Shown: positions 44,426 through 52,815 of the stretch, piece after piece
How positions within the stretch are numbered: the stretch's first letter is position 1
How the letters are laid out: each line of letters starts with the position of its first letter
Assembly (NCBI RefSeq): GCF_002252635.1
Contig: NZ_NQKX01000006.1
Location: 62,001 to 126,000 of the forward strand
DNA: 64,000 nt
Source: Synechococcus sp. MW101C3
GTDB lineage: Bacteria; Cyanobacteriota; Cyanobacteriia; PCC-6307; Cyanobiaceae
Reading direction: 5' to 3'
Notes under the pieces: model-generated
The model's input: only the letters and a program-made list of their open reading frames with translations
What the model was told of the DNA's origin: nothing
Database searches by the model: none
Translations under genes and position numbers: made by a program

Positions 44426-45409
44426 ATGGCGTTCTCCTTCGCCGCCCTGAACCCGCTCCAAGGCCACGACCTGCTCTCCTCAGCCGATCTCAACGGGGAC
44501 CAGACGCTGGAGCTGCTGCGGCTGGCGGCGGCGCTCAAGCGCGGTGAGCAACGCATCGATCTCGGCGGCAAAGTGCTGGGGCTGATCTTCCAGAAGGCCT
44601 CCACCCGCACGCGGGTGAGTTTTTCAGTGGCGATGGCCCGCCTCGGCGGCCAGACCCTCGACCTCAACCCGGCCGTCACCCAGGTGGGGCGCGGCGAACC
44701 GATCGCCGACACCGCCCGCGTGCTGAGCCGCTACGTGGACGTCCTGGCCATCCGCACCTTTGCCCAGAGCGAGCTGGAGGAGTACGCGCACTGGGCCTCG
44801 ATTCCGGTGATCAATGCCCTCACCGATCTGGAGCACCCCTGCCAGGCCCTCGCCGACTACCTGACCCTGCAGGAGGCCTTCTGCGGCAGTGGCTCCAGCA
44901 GCCGTGCGGCGGCGGATGGCCTTGCCGGCCTCACATTGGCCTACGTGGGCGATGGCAACAATGTGGCTCACTCGCTGTTGCTCTGCGGCGCCTTACTGGG
45001 GGTGAATGTGAGGATCGGCTGCCCGCCGGGCTTCGAGCCGTCGGCGCAGGTGCTCGACCACGCCCGCCAGCTGGCGGGCAGCCGCAGCAGCATTGAGGTG
45101 AGCCACGATCCGGTGGCGGTGGTACGCGGCGCCCATGGCCTCTACACCGATGTGTGGGCCTCGATGGGGCAGGAGCAGGAGCAGCGCCAGCGCGAGCAGG
45201 CCTTCGCCGGCTTCTGCCTTGATGAAAACCTGCTGGCGGAAGCCGATCCGCGCGCGATCGTGCTCCACTGCCTGCCGGCCCACCGGGGCGAGGAGATCAG
45301 CGCCGGTGTGATCGAAGGCAGCGCCAGCCGCGTCTTCGACCAGGCGGAGAACCGCCTACATGTGCAGCAGGCGCTGCTGGCGGCCCTGCTGGGGGGTGTG
45401 GCGGGCTGA
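44426..45409 (+). CDS. argF: Ornithine carbamoyltransferase
   Basis: 327 aa. The carbamoyl-phosphate binding motif is STRTRVSF; the ornithine-binding segments are HPCQALADYLTLQE and HCLPAHRGEEIS. Forms citrulline in arginine synthesis. The family's SMG-like loop is present as WASMGQEQEQ. It lies 106 bases downstream of ftsH; other arginine genes are not adjacent. Confidence 0.95.
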   Translation: MAFSFAALNPLQGHDLLSSADLNGDQTLELLRLAAALKRGEQRIDLGGKVLGLIFQKASTRTRVSFSVAMARLGGQTLDLNPAVTQVGRGEPIADTARVLSRYVDVLAIRTFAQSELEEYAHWASIPVINALTDLEHPCQALADYLTLQEAFCGSGSSSRAAADGLAGLTLAYVGDGNNVAHSLLLCGALLGVNVRIGCPPGFEPSAQVLDHARQLAGSRSSIEVSHDPVAVVRGAHGLYTDVWASMGQEQEQRQREQAFAGFCLDENLLAEADPRAIVLHCLPAHRGEEISAGVIEGSASRVFDQAENRLHVQQALLAALLGGVAG

Positions 45410-45469
45410 ACCCAGGCCGGCGAACCGCACCGAAACCAGGCCAGGGACTGGACAAGTGCACCGATCGAT

Positions 45470-45483
45470 GGCACAAATGTACT
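45470..45483 (+). promoter_or_regulatory. LexA-box-like operator upstream of lexA
   Basis: GGCACAAATGTACT matches the cyanobacterial LexA box RGTACNNNDGTWCB at all fixed positions except one (C for T). It lies 12 bases before the lexA GTG start, so it could mediate autorepression. Confidence 0.5.
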
Positions 45484-45494
45484 GACCGGCAACT

Positions 45495-46241
45495 GTGACC
45501 TTGCCCATGGTGCCCCGCTCTGCCCCGTCCCGTTCTGGCCCATCGCGATCTGCACCATCGCGCTCCAACCCCTCGCACGCCCCGTTCGGCGCCCCGCTGC
45601 CGCTGGCGCCTGCCGGCTCCGGCGGCGAGAACGGCCCCCAGGGCGAGCTCACCAGCGCCCAGCAGGAGCTGTTCGACTGGCTTGCCGGCTACATCGGTGA
45701 ACACCGCCACAGCCCCTCGATCCGCCAGATGATGGAGGCCATGGGGCTGCGCTCCCCGGCGCCGATCCAGAGCCGCCTGCGCCACCTGCAGCAGAAAGGC
45801 TGGATCACCTGGCAGGAGGGTCAGGCCCGCACCCTGCAGCTGCTGGGCGGCCAGCGGCCGGGCATTCCGGTGCTTGGCACGGTGGCGGCGGGCGGGCTGG
45901 TGGAACCCTTCCACGACAACGAGGAGCGGCTCGATCTGCAGCCCGTGCTCGACACCCGCGGCCTGTTCGCCCTCACCGTGAACGGCGACAGCATGGTGGA
46001 CGCCCACATCGACCACGGCGATGTGGTGCTGATGGAGCCGGTGGCCGACCCGGCCCGGCTGAAGCCGGGCACGATCGTGGCGGCGCTGGTGCCAGGCAGC
46101 GGCACCACCCTCAAGCACTTCCAGCGGGTCGGGCGCCAGGTGCGGCTGGAGGCCGCCAACCCGGCCTACGAACCGATCGTGCTGGACGCCGATCAGGTCA
46201 CGGTGCAGGGCCGGCTGGTGGCCGTCTGGCGCCAGGTGTGA
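45495..46241 (+). CDS. lexA: LexA repressor (SOS regulator or CRP-like in cyanobacteria)
   Basis: 248 aa, with a GTG start before a PSRS-repeat N-terminal tail of about 45 residues that standard LexA lacks. A start at the ATG at 45507 is possible. The winged-helix domain has LTSAQQELFDWLAGYIGEHRHSPSIRQMMEAMGLRSPAPIQSRLRHLQQKGWI. The autocleavage site is Ala132-Gly133 (TVAAGG). The catalytic Ser166 is in GDSMVDAHI and Lys207 in TTLKHFQRV, so self-cleavage should be possible, unlike in some cyanobacterial LexA proteins that have lost it. Confidence 0.93.
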   Translation: MTLPMVPRSAPSRSGPSRSAPSRSNPSHAPFGAPLPLAPAGSGGENGPQGELTSAQQELFDWLAGYIGEHRHSPSIRQMMEAMGLRSPAPIQSRLRHLQQKGWITWQEGQARTLQLLGGQRPGIPVLGTVAAGGLVEPFHDNEERLDLQPVLDTRGLFALTVNGDSMVDAHIDHGDVVLMEPVADPARLKPGTIVAALVPGSGTTLKHFQRVGRQVRLEAANPAYEPIVLDADQVTVQGRLVAVWRQV

Positions 46242-46326
46242 GGCCGCTGCCGGGGGCCAGTCAGCCTGCGGTGTAAGCTTTTCGAGGCAAAACGGCGGGG
46301 CTTTCGAGCATCGGCGTGAGCCCAAT

Positions 46327-46399
46327 GGGGCCATAGCTCAGCTGGTAGAGCACCTGCATGGCATGCAGGGGGTCAGCGGTTCGAATCCGCTTGGCTCCA
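46327..46399 (+). tRNA. tRNA-Ala(GGC)
   Basis: 73-nt cloverleaf. The acceptor pairs GGGGCCA with TGGCTCC, including the G3:U70 wobble pair that marks tRNA-Ala. The anticodon stem CCTGC/GCAGG encloses the loop ATGGCAT, with anticodon GGC. The T-loop has GGTTCGAATCC. No CCA is encoded. It lies 85 bases downstream of lexA. Confidence 0.95.
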
Positions 46400-47126
46400 T
46401 TCACTTTCTGGATCACCGCCAGACACCCTTGTTGCAGAAATGGGCGCACATCTGCTCCCCATCTCAGCACCATTTTTTTGTGCGCAGAATCCACGGGTGG
46501 GTGACCAGATCGTCCTCCTTTCGAGCGGTCGAAAGCCAACGATCGGAACCCATTGCAGCCGGGGGCTGACGACACCCACCAATTCGGACAGCAGCCAACA
46601 GGGGTGAGACCACCAGGGCGGGGCGCCACTACTCCTGCCAAGACCGCACACCGATCGCTGGTAGCTCCCCAATCAGCCTGCAGCGCCTGATGTGTCAGCG
46701 CCTCGTCGATGCCGTGCCGCTCCAGACCCTTGCAGAGGGAACCGGGCAGTGCTGCCGAGAAGCCTGCCGGCTCACGCCTGAGCAGCTCGTCCATGCGGTT
46801 GTGGTTGCGTAAGGCGGCGCTGGACCTGGGCTGGACCCGGGTTGGACGAGGGCCTGAGATCGGCGGCAGCCGCTCAGCGGTCTGTATTGAGGTGCTCTCC
46901 ATTGACGAAGGTGTGGTGACGAAGGTGTGGGGGAGCGCAGGTGCCTCATCAGCCTGGAGGGTTCCCCTGGCAGTGGCTCGCCCAGCTGGGGTTTGAGCAA
47001 GCTGGTGGGTAAACACGAGGGACAGGTGCGTCCATCCCCCCATCCCCTCCTCCATCACCTCGCCCAGGGCTCGGCCATGCATCTGGACCGTCAGGGACCC
47101 ATGCCGCTGTTGCAGGAGATCAGCGC
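46400..47126. other. Intergenic region of about 730 bases
   Basis: No supported gene. A minus-strand frame across 46261-47082 is the antisense of the tRNA and flanks and is rejected. Within it, a protein-like segment (MDELLRREPAGFSAALPG near 46738-46800) may be a gene remnant. A tandem 14-bp repeat TGACGAAGGTGTGG occupies 46903-46930. Confidence 0.4.
46903..46930. repeat. Perfect 14-bp tandem duplication
   Basis: TGACGAAGGTGTGG is present twice head to tail in non-coding sequence between tRNA-Ala and the antiporter gene. Confidence 0.8.
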
Positions 47127-48827
47127 GTGATCAACGTCTCCATGCTGCTGGTGGGCGTGCTGCTGCTGGTGGGCATCGGCTCCAGCAAATTCTCCGCCCG
47201 CCTCGGTGTGCCGGTGCTGGTGCTGTTTCTCGGCGTGGGCATGCTGGCGGGTTCGGAGGGCCTCGGGCGCATCCCCTTCGAGGACTACGCCTTGGCCAGC
47301 AACGCCGGCAGCGCGGCGCTGGCTTTGATCCTGTTCGACGGCGGCCTGCGCACGTCCCTGAGCGCGGTGCGATCCGTCTGGCGCCCGGCGTTGGCGCTCT
47401 CCACCGTGGGGGTGCTGATCACCTCGCTGCTCACGGGCCTGACAGCCGCCTGGGTGCTGCAACTGCCATTGCTGCAGGGGCTGCTGCTGGGAAGCATCGT
47501 CGGCTCCACGGATGCGGCGGCGGTGTTTTCGGTGCTGCGCACCAGCGGGCTGAAGTTGCCAGAGCGCCTCACCGACACCCTTGAAGTGGAAAGCGGGTCG
47601 AACGACCCAATGGCCATCTTCCTCACCGTTGGGCTGATCAGCCTGATCACCGGCAGCAGCGATTCCTTCCAGGGTCTGGTGGGGTTGTTTTTCAGTCAGT
47701 TCGGCGTGGGCAGCCTGGTGGGCATCGCCGTGGGCCGGCTGGCGGCCTGGGCGGTGAACCGGATCCATCTCCATTACCCGGGCCTCTATCCGCTGCTGGC
47801 ACTGGCCTTTGGGCTGGTTGCCTTCGGGTTGGCGGCGGTGCTGGGGGGCAGCGGCTTTCTGGCGGTGTACGTCGCCGGCATCGTGCTCGGCAACAGTTCG
47901 ATCGTGTTCCGGCGCGGCATCTTCTCCTTTCACGATGCGCTGGCCTGGCTGGGCCAGATCGTGCTGTTCGTGATGCTCGGCCTGCTCAGCTTTCCCAGTC
48001 GGCTGCTGGCCGTTGCCGGCGAGGGGCTGCTGATCGCCCTGGTGCTGATCCTGTTGGCGCGACCCTTGGCGGTGGTGGTGTCCCTGCTGCCGTTCCGTTT
48101 TCGACGGCGCGAGCTCACCTTTCTTTCCTGGGTGGGCCTGAAGGGGGCGGTGCCGATCACCCTGGCCACCTTTCCGCTGCTGGCCGGAGTTCCCCAGAGC
48201 CAGCTGATCTTTAATGCGGTGTTTTTTGTGGTGCTGATCTCGGCGATCACCCAGGGCTGGTCGTTGCCGTTGGTGGCGCGCTGGCTGCGCATCGGCCGCC
48301 CGGCGGATCCGGCACCGGCCCTGTCGGTGGAGATCCACGCCTTGCGCCATGTCGATGGCGAGATCGTTGATTACACCGTGAAGCCAGGCGCCCAGGTGGC
48401 CGGCCAGCACCTGCGCGATCTGGCCCTGCCCGATGGTGTCCTGGTCACGTTGATCCTGCGGGGCAAGCAGGTGGTGATGCCCCGGGGCTCCACGCCCCTG
48501 GAGCCAGGCGATCACGTGTTCGTGGCGTTGCGCACCCGGCTGCAACCCCTGATCGACCGGCTGTTCGATCCTCAGCCGGAGCCACCCTCACTGCCCGCGG
48601 ATCTCTCGCTCAGCTTCAACGCTGCCACCACGGTGGAGCAGCTGCATCGCTTTTTCGGCTTCCCCCTGCCGGCTCCAGGGCCCGCCTCCAGCCCTGGTCA
48701 GAGCCTCGCGTCCTTGCTGCCAGAAGACACCCCCAAGGCAATGACTCGCCTTGGCGTCTTCCGCCTGGAGGCTGGAGCGGACGGTGACTACGTCTCTGTC
48801 CGGATGGCCCGCAGCGATCACGACTGA
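47127..48827 (+). CDS. CPA1-type K+/H+ antiporter with TrkA-C domain (NhaP2/CvrA-like)
   Basis: 566 aa. The Na+/H+ exchanger domain with 12 or so helices covers residues 1-390. The conserved ion-binding motif is GSIVGSTDAAAVFSVLRTSG, followed by LEVESGSNDPMAIFLTV and WVGLKGAVPITLATF. A TrkA-C domain follows (VKPGAQVAGQHLRDLALPDGVLVTLILRGKQVVMPRGSTPLEPGDHVFVALR) and then a C-terminal tail. Likely exports K+ or Na+ in exchange for H+. Ion specificity is not decided by sequence. Confidence 0.92.
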   Translation: MINVSMLLVGVLLLVGIGSSKFSARLGVPVLVLFLGVGMLAGSEGLGRIPFEDYALASNAGSAALALILFDGGLRTSLSAVRSVWRPALALSTVGVLITSLLTGLTAAWVLQLPLLQGLLLGSIVGSTDAAAVFSVLRTSGLKLPERLTDTLEVESGSNDPMAIFLTVGLISLITGSSDSFQGLVGLFFSQFGVGSLVGIAVGRLAAWAVNRIHLHYPGLYPLLALAFGLVAFGLAAVLGGSGFLAVYVAGIVLGNSSIVFRRGIFSFHDALAWLGQIVLFVMLGLLSFPSRLLAVAGEGLLIALVLILLARPLAVVVSLLPFRFRRRELTFLSWVGLKGAVPITLATFPLLAGVPQSQLIFNAVFFVVLISAITQGWSLPLVARWLRIGRPADPAPALSVEIHALRHVDGEIVDYTVKPGAQVAGQHLRDLALPDGVLVTLILRGKQVVMPRGSTPLEPGDHVFVALRTRLQPLIDRLFDPQPEPPSLPADLSLSFNAATTVEQLHRFFGFPLPAPGPASSPGQSLASLLPEDTPKAMTRLGVFRLEAGADGDYVSVRMARSDHD

Positions 48828-49160
48828 CCAGGTGCCTGAAAGGCTTGAATCGGTGGCTGACTGCGCCCTGAAATGTCTACCGCTAGGCGAGAGAGGGCAG
48901 GAATTGTCTCTTTGTTGAGCCCTGTTGAGCCTCACGGGGCTGCGATGGAAGGCCCAAAACGTTGGCCAGCAGCCTCCTAAGCGTTGCAATCACAGGTAGG
49001 CGGTGATCGGCGGCCGGGGGGTCGCGTTCTCGGCAGGGCGGTTCATCTCTCGGCAGCGTTGTGCATCCCCAGGAACTGCTGCATCGCCACCGCCCCGGGC
49101 TGCGCCATGGCCGCCCGTGCCGGAACGCCTTCATCGTGGGAGCAGCCTCGTGGAGCTGCC
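48828..49160. other. Intergenic region of about 330 bases
   Basis: Between the antiporter and CopD-like genes. No supported gene; a short hairpin AGCC-TCACGG-GGCT occurs near 48928. A longer reading frame of the CopD-like gene runs back to 48984 but lacks a translation signal and a protein-like sequence. Confidence 0.4.
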
Positions 49161-49610
49161 GTGTCGCCCTTTCCGCTGCTGGTGATCGTTCATGCCCTGG
49201 CGGCCACGGTCTGGACCGGTGGCCATCTGGTGCTGGATCTGGGGGTGCTGCCCAAGGCGCTGCGGGAGCGGGAGGCAGCACAGATCCGCGCGTTTGAGGA
49301 CACGTTCGAGCCGCTGGGGCTCAGCGCTCTGGCCATTCAGGTGGTCACCGGCGCCTGGATGGGCTGGATCTACCTGCCCGGCTTCCGCGGGCTGCTCAAC
49401 CCGGCGAACCCGATCGGAATGCTCGTGGGGGTGAAACTGCTGCTGCTGGCCGGTACGGCCGCCCTGGCCCTGCACGCCCGGCTGCAGCTGATCCCCACCC
49501 TCAACGACGACAATCTCAACGGCCTGGCCTGGCACATCCGCGCCATCACCGCCCTGGCGATCGCTTTCGTGGTGGTGGGCGCCTTGATCCGTCTGGGCGG
49601 GCTGGGGTGA
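49161..49610 (+). CDS. CopD-family membrane protein
   Basis: 149 aa from a GTG with GGAG five bases upstream. Four hydrophobic segments. The first, PLLVIVHALAATVWTGGHLVLDLGVLP, has the HxxxxxxWxGGH pattern of CopD/DUF-type heme or copper proteins. The others carry LSALAIQVVTGAWMGWIYLPG, KLLLLAGTAALALHARLQLIP and AITALAIAFVVVGALIRLGG. The histidines suggest metal or heme b binding within the membrane. A longer frame adds 59 residues that look non-coding. Confidence 0.78.
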   Translation: MSPFPLLVIVHALAATVWTGGHLVLDLGVLPKALREREAAQIRAFEDTFEPLGLSALAIQVVTGAWMGWIYLPGFRGLLNPANPIGMLVGVKLLLLAGTAALALHARLQLIPTLNDDNLNGLAWHIRAITALAIAFVVVGALIRLGGLG

Positions 49611-49904
49611 TGAGTGGCTAGGCCGTTGCCGCAAGCTGGTCTTCTGGATTGGCTTGAGCGGCTGGCAAGGGGAGGGCTGGCGGAATTACAGCGTCCAACA
49701 GATCTGGTTGGCATAGCGCGGTGCTTTTTCCGCGCTGGATCGCATGCTCCAGCTCTTGTGATGCCTTCAGCATTGGGATAGCTCCTTGATCACCAACACG
49801 TAGCCATCACCTTGCCCTCGTGAGCCGTTGGGCATCACAGCAATGATTGACCCACAGCCCTGTGGTCTGGGATTCCAGTAGGCACGGCCTGCTGGTGCTG
49901 GTGC

Positions 49905-50663
49905 TCAACGCTGCTGAAAGCCCTGCAGATGCGCCGGCACCTGGCGGCTGAACAGCACGCCCAGTGGCGGGGCGGCGAGGCCGGCGTCGCTGAGCCGCTG
50001 CAGCGTCCACCAGTTGCAGTTGCGCGTCCAGAGATAGGCGCCGTGGGCGGGGAGGAAACGGGCGGTGCGGCCCGCGGGCAACGGCAGGGGATCGGGCCGG
50101 CCGCCGGCGGGGCTGCGGGGCAGCGAACGCTCCAGGCTGGTGAGCAGGGCGTGCAGGGTGGGGGCATCCACCCGGCGTTCATGCACGCGGACGGCTCCCT
50201 TCAGCAGCGGCGGATCGGGGTGGCCAGCGAGGAACAGCGCCGCCTCAGTGGGCAGGAACAGAGCGGCCGCCACCGCCTGGGGGCGGCGATCGCCGGCGGC
50301 GTAGTAGCGCCGGTCACCCCAGGCGATCTCCAGGAAGGGAGCCGCCTCAGCGCCGGGAGGACCAAGCCGCCAGCCCGGTGGCTGCTCCACCACGATCGCG
50401 GAGTGCAGCCCCCAGTCGGCCACCAGCACCGCATAGCTGCCGGGCGGCGGCAGGGGCAGCGGCGCCGCCAAGCGGGCGCGGGGTTCGGACTGCACCGCAG
50501 CGTGCAGCAGCGGCCAACCCACCAGTGCCAGCAGGATCAGGAGTTCGATGCCACCCCCACCGAAACGGACCCCGGCCGACAACGGAATGCAGCCCCGCCC
50601 CGCGCAGCGCAGCCGCAGCAGCAACAGTGGCGTCAGGGCAGCCGCCTGGAGGGACGGCGTCAC
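49905..50663 (-). CDS. DUF2459/TIGR02117-like protein
   Basis: 252 aa. An N-terminal membrane region (IELLILLALVGWPLLHAAVQ) is followed by the domain AVLVADWGLHSAIVVEQPPGW, EIAWGDRRYYAAGDRRPQAVAAALFLPTEAALFLAG, and the C-terminal WTRNCNWWTLQRLSDAGL. The WG-HS motif and the NCNWW cysteine suggest a papain-like or amidase-type active site, as proposed for this family (the 'urease-associated' TIGR02117), but that is not established. It lies opposite the genes on both sides. Confidence 0.75.
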   Translation of the reverse strand: MTPSLQAAALTPLLLLRLRCAGRGCIPLSAGVRFGGGGIELLILLALVGWPLLHAAVQSEPRARLAAPLPLPPPGSYAVLVADWGLHSAIVVEQPPGWRLGPPGAEAAPFLEIAWGDRRYYAAGDRRPQAVAAALFLPTEAALFLAGHPDPPLLKGAVRVHERRVDAPTLHALLTSLERSLPRSPAGGRPDPLPLPAGRTARFLPAHGAYLWTRNCNWWTLQRLSDAGLAAPPLGVLFSRQVPAHLQGFQQR

Positions 50664-50885
50664 GGACGTGCGCGGATGCTGTTCCTGAAACCTGGAGGCA
50701 GGCAGCGCTCAAGCTGGGGTGCTGAGGGGAAGCCTAGGCATCGGTTCCGGCGGAATGGTCAGGCCTGCAGGGGATGGATTGCACGCAACGGTGAGGCCAT
50801 CCCGGCCGAATCGTGCGCCAGATCATGCTCGTGAACCACAGGGAAGGAAACGACAGGCCGTTGGCCCCAGCAGAGGAAAACACCA

Positions 50886-51836
50886 GTGAAAATGAAGGTC
50901 AATCGATGCCGGGCGATGGCCGATCTTTCCACCTTCACCCAGGCGGGACTGGCCGCCGGTGCCGCCGCCACCGAGAAGCTGCGTCATGGCCTGTCTCGCA
51001 GCAGCAAGGTGCTGGCCATGGCGAGCGGCGCGGTTGCTGCGTCATTGAGTGAGCTCCACAACATCGCCGTCGATCCCCAGCTGATCAGCCGGATCAGCTC
51101 CGCCACCACCAATCACGGCGTGGCAGCGGCGGATCTGCTGGCCAGGTTGCCAGGCGAACTGGAGCACTACGGCACCGCTGCTGTTGACGCGTTCCTCAAA
51201 GGTGGTGATGCCCTCGGCAAGCACTGGTCTCACCTGGAGAGCCAGGCCAATGCGCCCCACCGGGCGGCGGAGGCCGCCAATGCCATCTGGGAGGACGGCA
51301 CGGTCAACATCGCCCGGGGCAGCGCCAACATGACCGGGCTGGAGCGCCTTCGCGCCAGCGGCGACAACCATCTCGATGGTCTGATCGCCGCAGCTCAGAC
51401 GCCGGAGTTCTGGCAGCGCACCCTCGGCAATGCCGTCGAGGCAGGCGCCTATTCAGCGGCGATCGCCGCCGTGGATCAACTGCTGGTGCACCGCGATGAA
51501 CTGATCAATGGCAGCGCAGCGGCGCGTCAGGAGCGGCTGCTGCAGATCCTGCAGAACAGCGGCCTGGTGGCGGCAGGCGCCCTGCCGATGTCGGTGGTGC
51601 TGGCGGTGGCGCTGATGCTGGTGCCAGGCCTGGCCGTGGTGATGGGCCCTCTGGGGGTGATCGGCAGCGCCGGTCTGGGCCTGCGGCTGCTCCATTCAGC
51701 CGTACGCCACCCCAGCCGCCAGGAGCAACAAGCTGTGCAGCAACTGCAGGGGCTGATGCAGCAACAGCTCTACGCCCTGCAACGCGACAGCGACGGCCAT
51801 CTGACCATCACCGTGAAGGCTCAGCCCGCTGGCTGA
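50886..51836 (+). CDS. Orphan protein, 316 aa, with a hydrophobic C-terminal hairpin
   Basis: GTG start with GAGG 9 bases upstream; an ATG at 50916 (MADLSTFTQAG) is the alternative. The first 220 residues are helical and Ala-rich (ATEKLRHGLSRSSKVLAMASGAVAASLSELHNIAVD). A hydrophobic stretch at about 230-270 (LVAAGALPMSVVLAVALMLVPGLAVVMGPLGVIGSAGLGL) forms a membrane hairpin, and a charged helical tail follows. Family not recognised. The pattern suggests a membrane-associated helical protein. The gene is flanked by genes on the opposite strand. Confidence 0.65.
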   Translation: MKMKVNRCRAMADLSTFTQAGLAAGAAATEKLRHGLSRSSKVLAMASGAVAASLSELHNIAVDPQLISRISSATTNHGVAAADLLARLPGELEHYGTAAVDAFLKGGDALGKHWSHLESQANAPHRAAEAANAIWEDGTVNIARGSANMTGLERLRASGDNHLDGLIAAAQTPEFWQRTLGNAVEAGAYSAAIAAVDQLLVHRDELINGSAAARQERLLQILQNSGLVAAGALPMSVVLAVALMLVPGLAVVMGPLGVIGSAGLGLRLLHSAVRHPSRQEQQAVQQLQGLMQQQLYALQRDSDGHLTITVKAQPAG

Positions 51837-51863
51837 ACACTGCCCTCACTCTCACTGGGGGAG

Positions 51864-52568
51864 TCAGGGTGAGCCATACCAACTCCTGTACCACTGCCTC
51901 ATCTGCTCAATCTCCTGGCTCTGGGCCTTCACCATGGCCTGCTGCAGCAGGCGCAGCTCTTGGTGCTGACTGTTGGCCTGGGCCATCGTTGCCATTCGCA
52001 CGCCCATCTGGTGGTGGGGAATCATCTGCTCGATGAAGGCACGATCAAAGTCCGGGGCTGTGCTCAAGGCGGTGAGATCCGTGCCCCCGCCCATCTGCCC
52101 CATCCCCATGCCGCCGCCTGCGCCCCCGGTCCTGCCCAGGCGTGTGCCCTGGTTCCAGTTGGGCACGGGTTGGCCGAACCACTGCCGGTACCAGGCACGC
52201 ATCTGAGCGTTTTCGCTCGTCTGGCTGTTCTTGATGCTCCGGGCCAGCTCTTTGATTTCGGGACGGGTGGCGCGGCTGAGGGCAAGATCGGCCATGGCGA
52301 TCGCGCCGTCGTGGTGAGGAATCATCATCACGATGAAGTGTTGATCCATCGACCGGGCACCCATCCGGCCCATCCCCCCCGGACCTCCCATCCCTGCTCC
52401 CGGCCCTGGCCCCGGTGAGCTGGATGGCGCTGGGGGCTGGGAAAACGCTGGAACTCCCAGCATCAGAACGAACGCCCCCAGCCCTGCTGTGGCAGTGCAT
52501 CGGAACACCACGGCCCATCGGAACGCCATCGGATGGAAGCGGCCGGTTACGAGTCGGTGCCTCTTCAT
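51864..52568 (-). CDS. DUF305 exported protein
   Basis: 234 aa, started at the internal ATG MKRHRLVTGRF. The N-terminus carries a signal sequence (VFRCTATAGLGAFVLMLGVPAFSQ). Two repeats follow: HFIVMMIPHHDGAIAMADLALSRATRPEIKELARSIKNSQTSENAQMRAWY and AFIEQMIPHHQMGVRMATMAQANSQHQELRLLQQAM. Each has the IPHH motif of DUF305, which is proposed to bind copper or other metals in the periplasm. A Gly/Met-rich linker GGAGGGMGMGQMGGG lies between. It sits next to a copper ATPase gene on the same strand. Confidence 0.88.
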   Translation of the reverse strand: MKRHRLVTGRFHPMAFRWAVVFRCTATAGLGAFVLMLGVPAFSQPPAPSSSPGPGPGAGMGGPGGMGRMGARSMDQHFIVMMIPHHDGAIAMADLALSRATRPEIKELARSIKNSQTSENAQMRAWYRQWFGQPVPNWNQGTRLGRTGGAGGGMGMGQMGGGTDLTALSTAPDFDRAFIEQMIPHHQMGVRMATMAQANSQHQELRLLQQAMVKAQSQEIEQMRQWYRSWYGSP

Positions 52569-52649
52569 CAACTCTTCTCCATCGCATCTGCCTCTGCTCA
52601 GCATGGAGACGCTGTGAAAAGTTGGCCGCGGCTGCGGGTCATTGCTTCA

Positions 52650-52709
52650 TTGGATCGGTGCCCGTTGGATCGGTATCCGTTCGTTCGGTGTCTGTTTGAT
52701 CCGTCGGGC
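52650..52709. repeat. Four imperfect 15-bp tandem repeats
   Basis: TTGGATCGGTGCCCG, TTGGATCGGTATCCG, TTCGTTCGGTGTCTG and TTTGATCCGTCGGGC follow each other between the DUF305 and copper-ATPase genes. The array could be a regulatory or replication-slippage product; a plus-strand reading frame through it gives only a GSVPVGSVSVRSVSV-type repeat. Confidence 0.6.
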
Positions 52710-52815
52710 TCCAGGTCGTCGGAATGACACTGGCAACCACTGCGACCCGCGAAGGCTTCAGTGTTCACGCCAACGGCTGCCACGGCCGGATGTGCACGGA
52801 CGGCACGCACACCGA

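Noticed and set aside
46709-46996. 95-codon plus-strand frame in the gap before the antiporter
   Set aside because: No signal, no domain, and it runs through the 14-bp tandem repeat.
46261-47082. Minus-strand reading frame of 273 codons across tRNA-Ala
   Set aside because: The part KRIRTADPLHAMQVLYQLSYGPI is simply the antisense of the tRNA-Ala gene and a common mis-annotation; the rest has no start signal.
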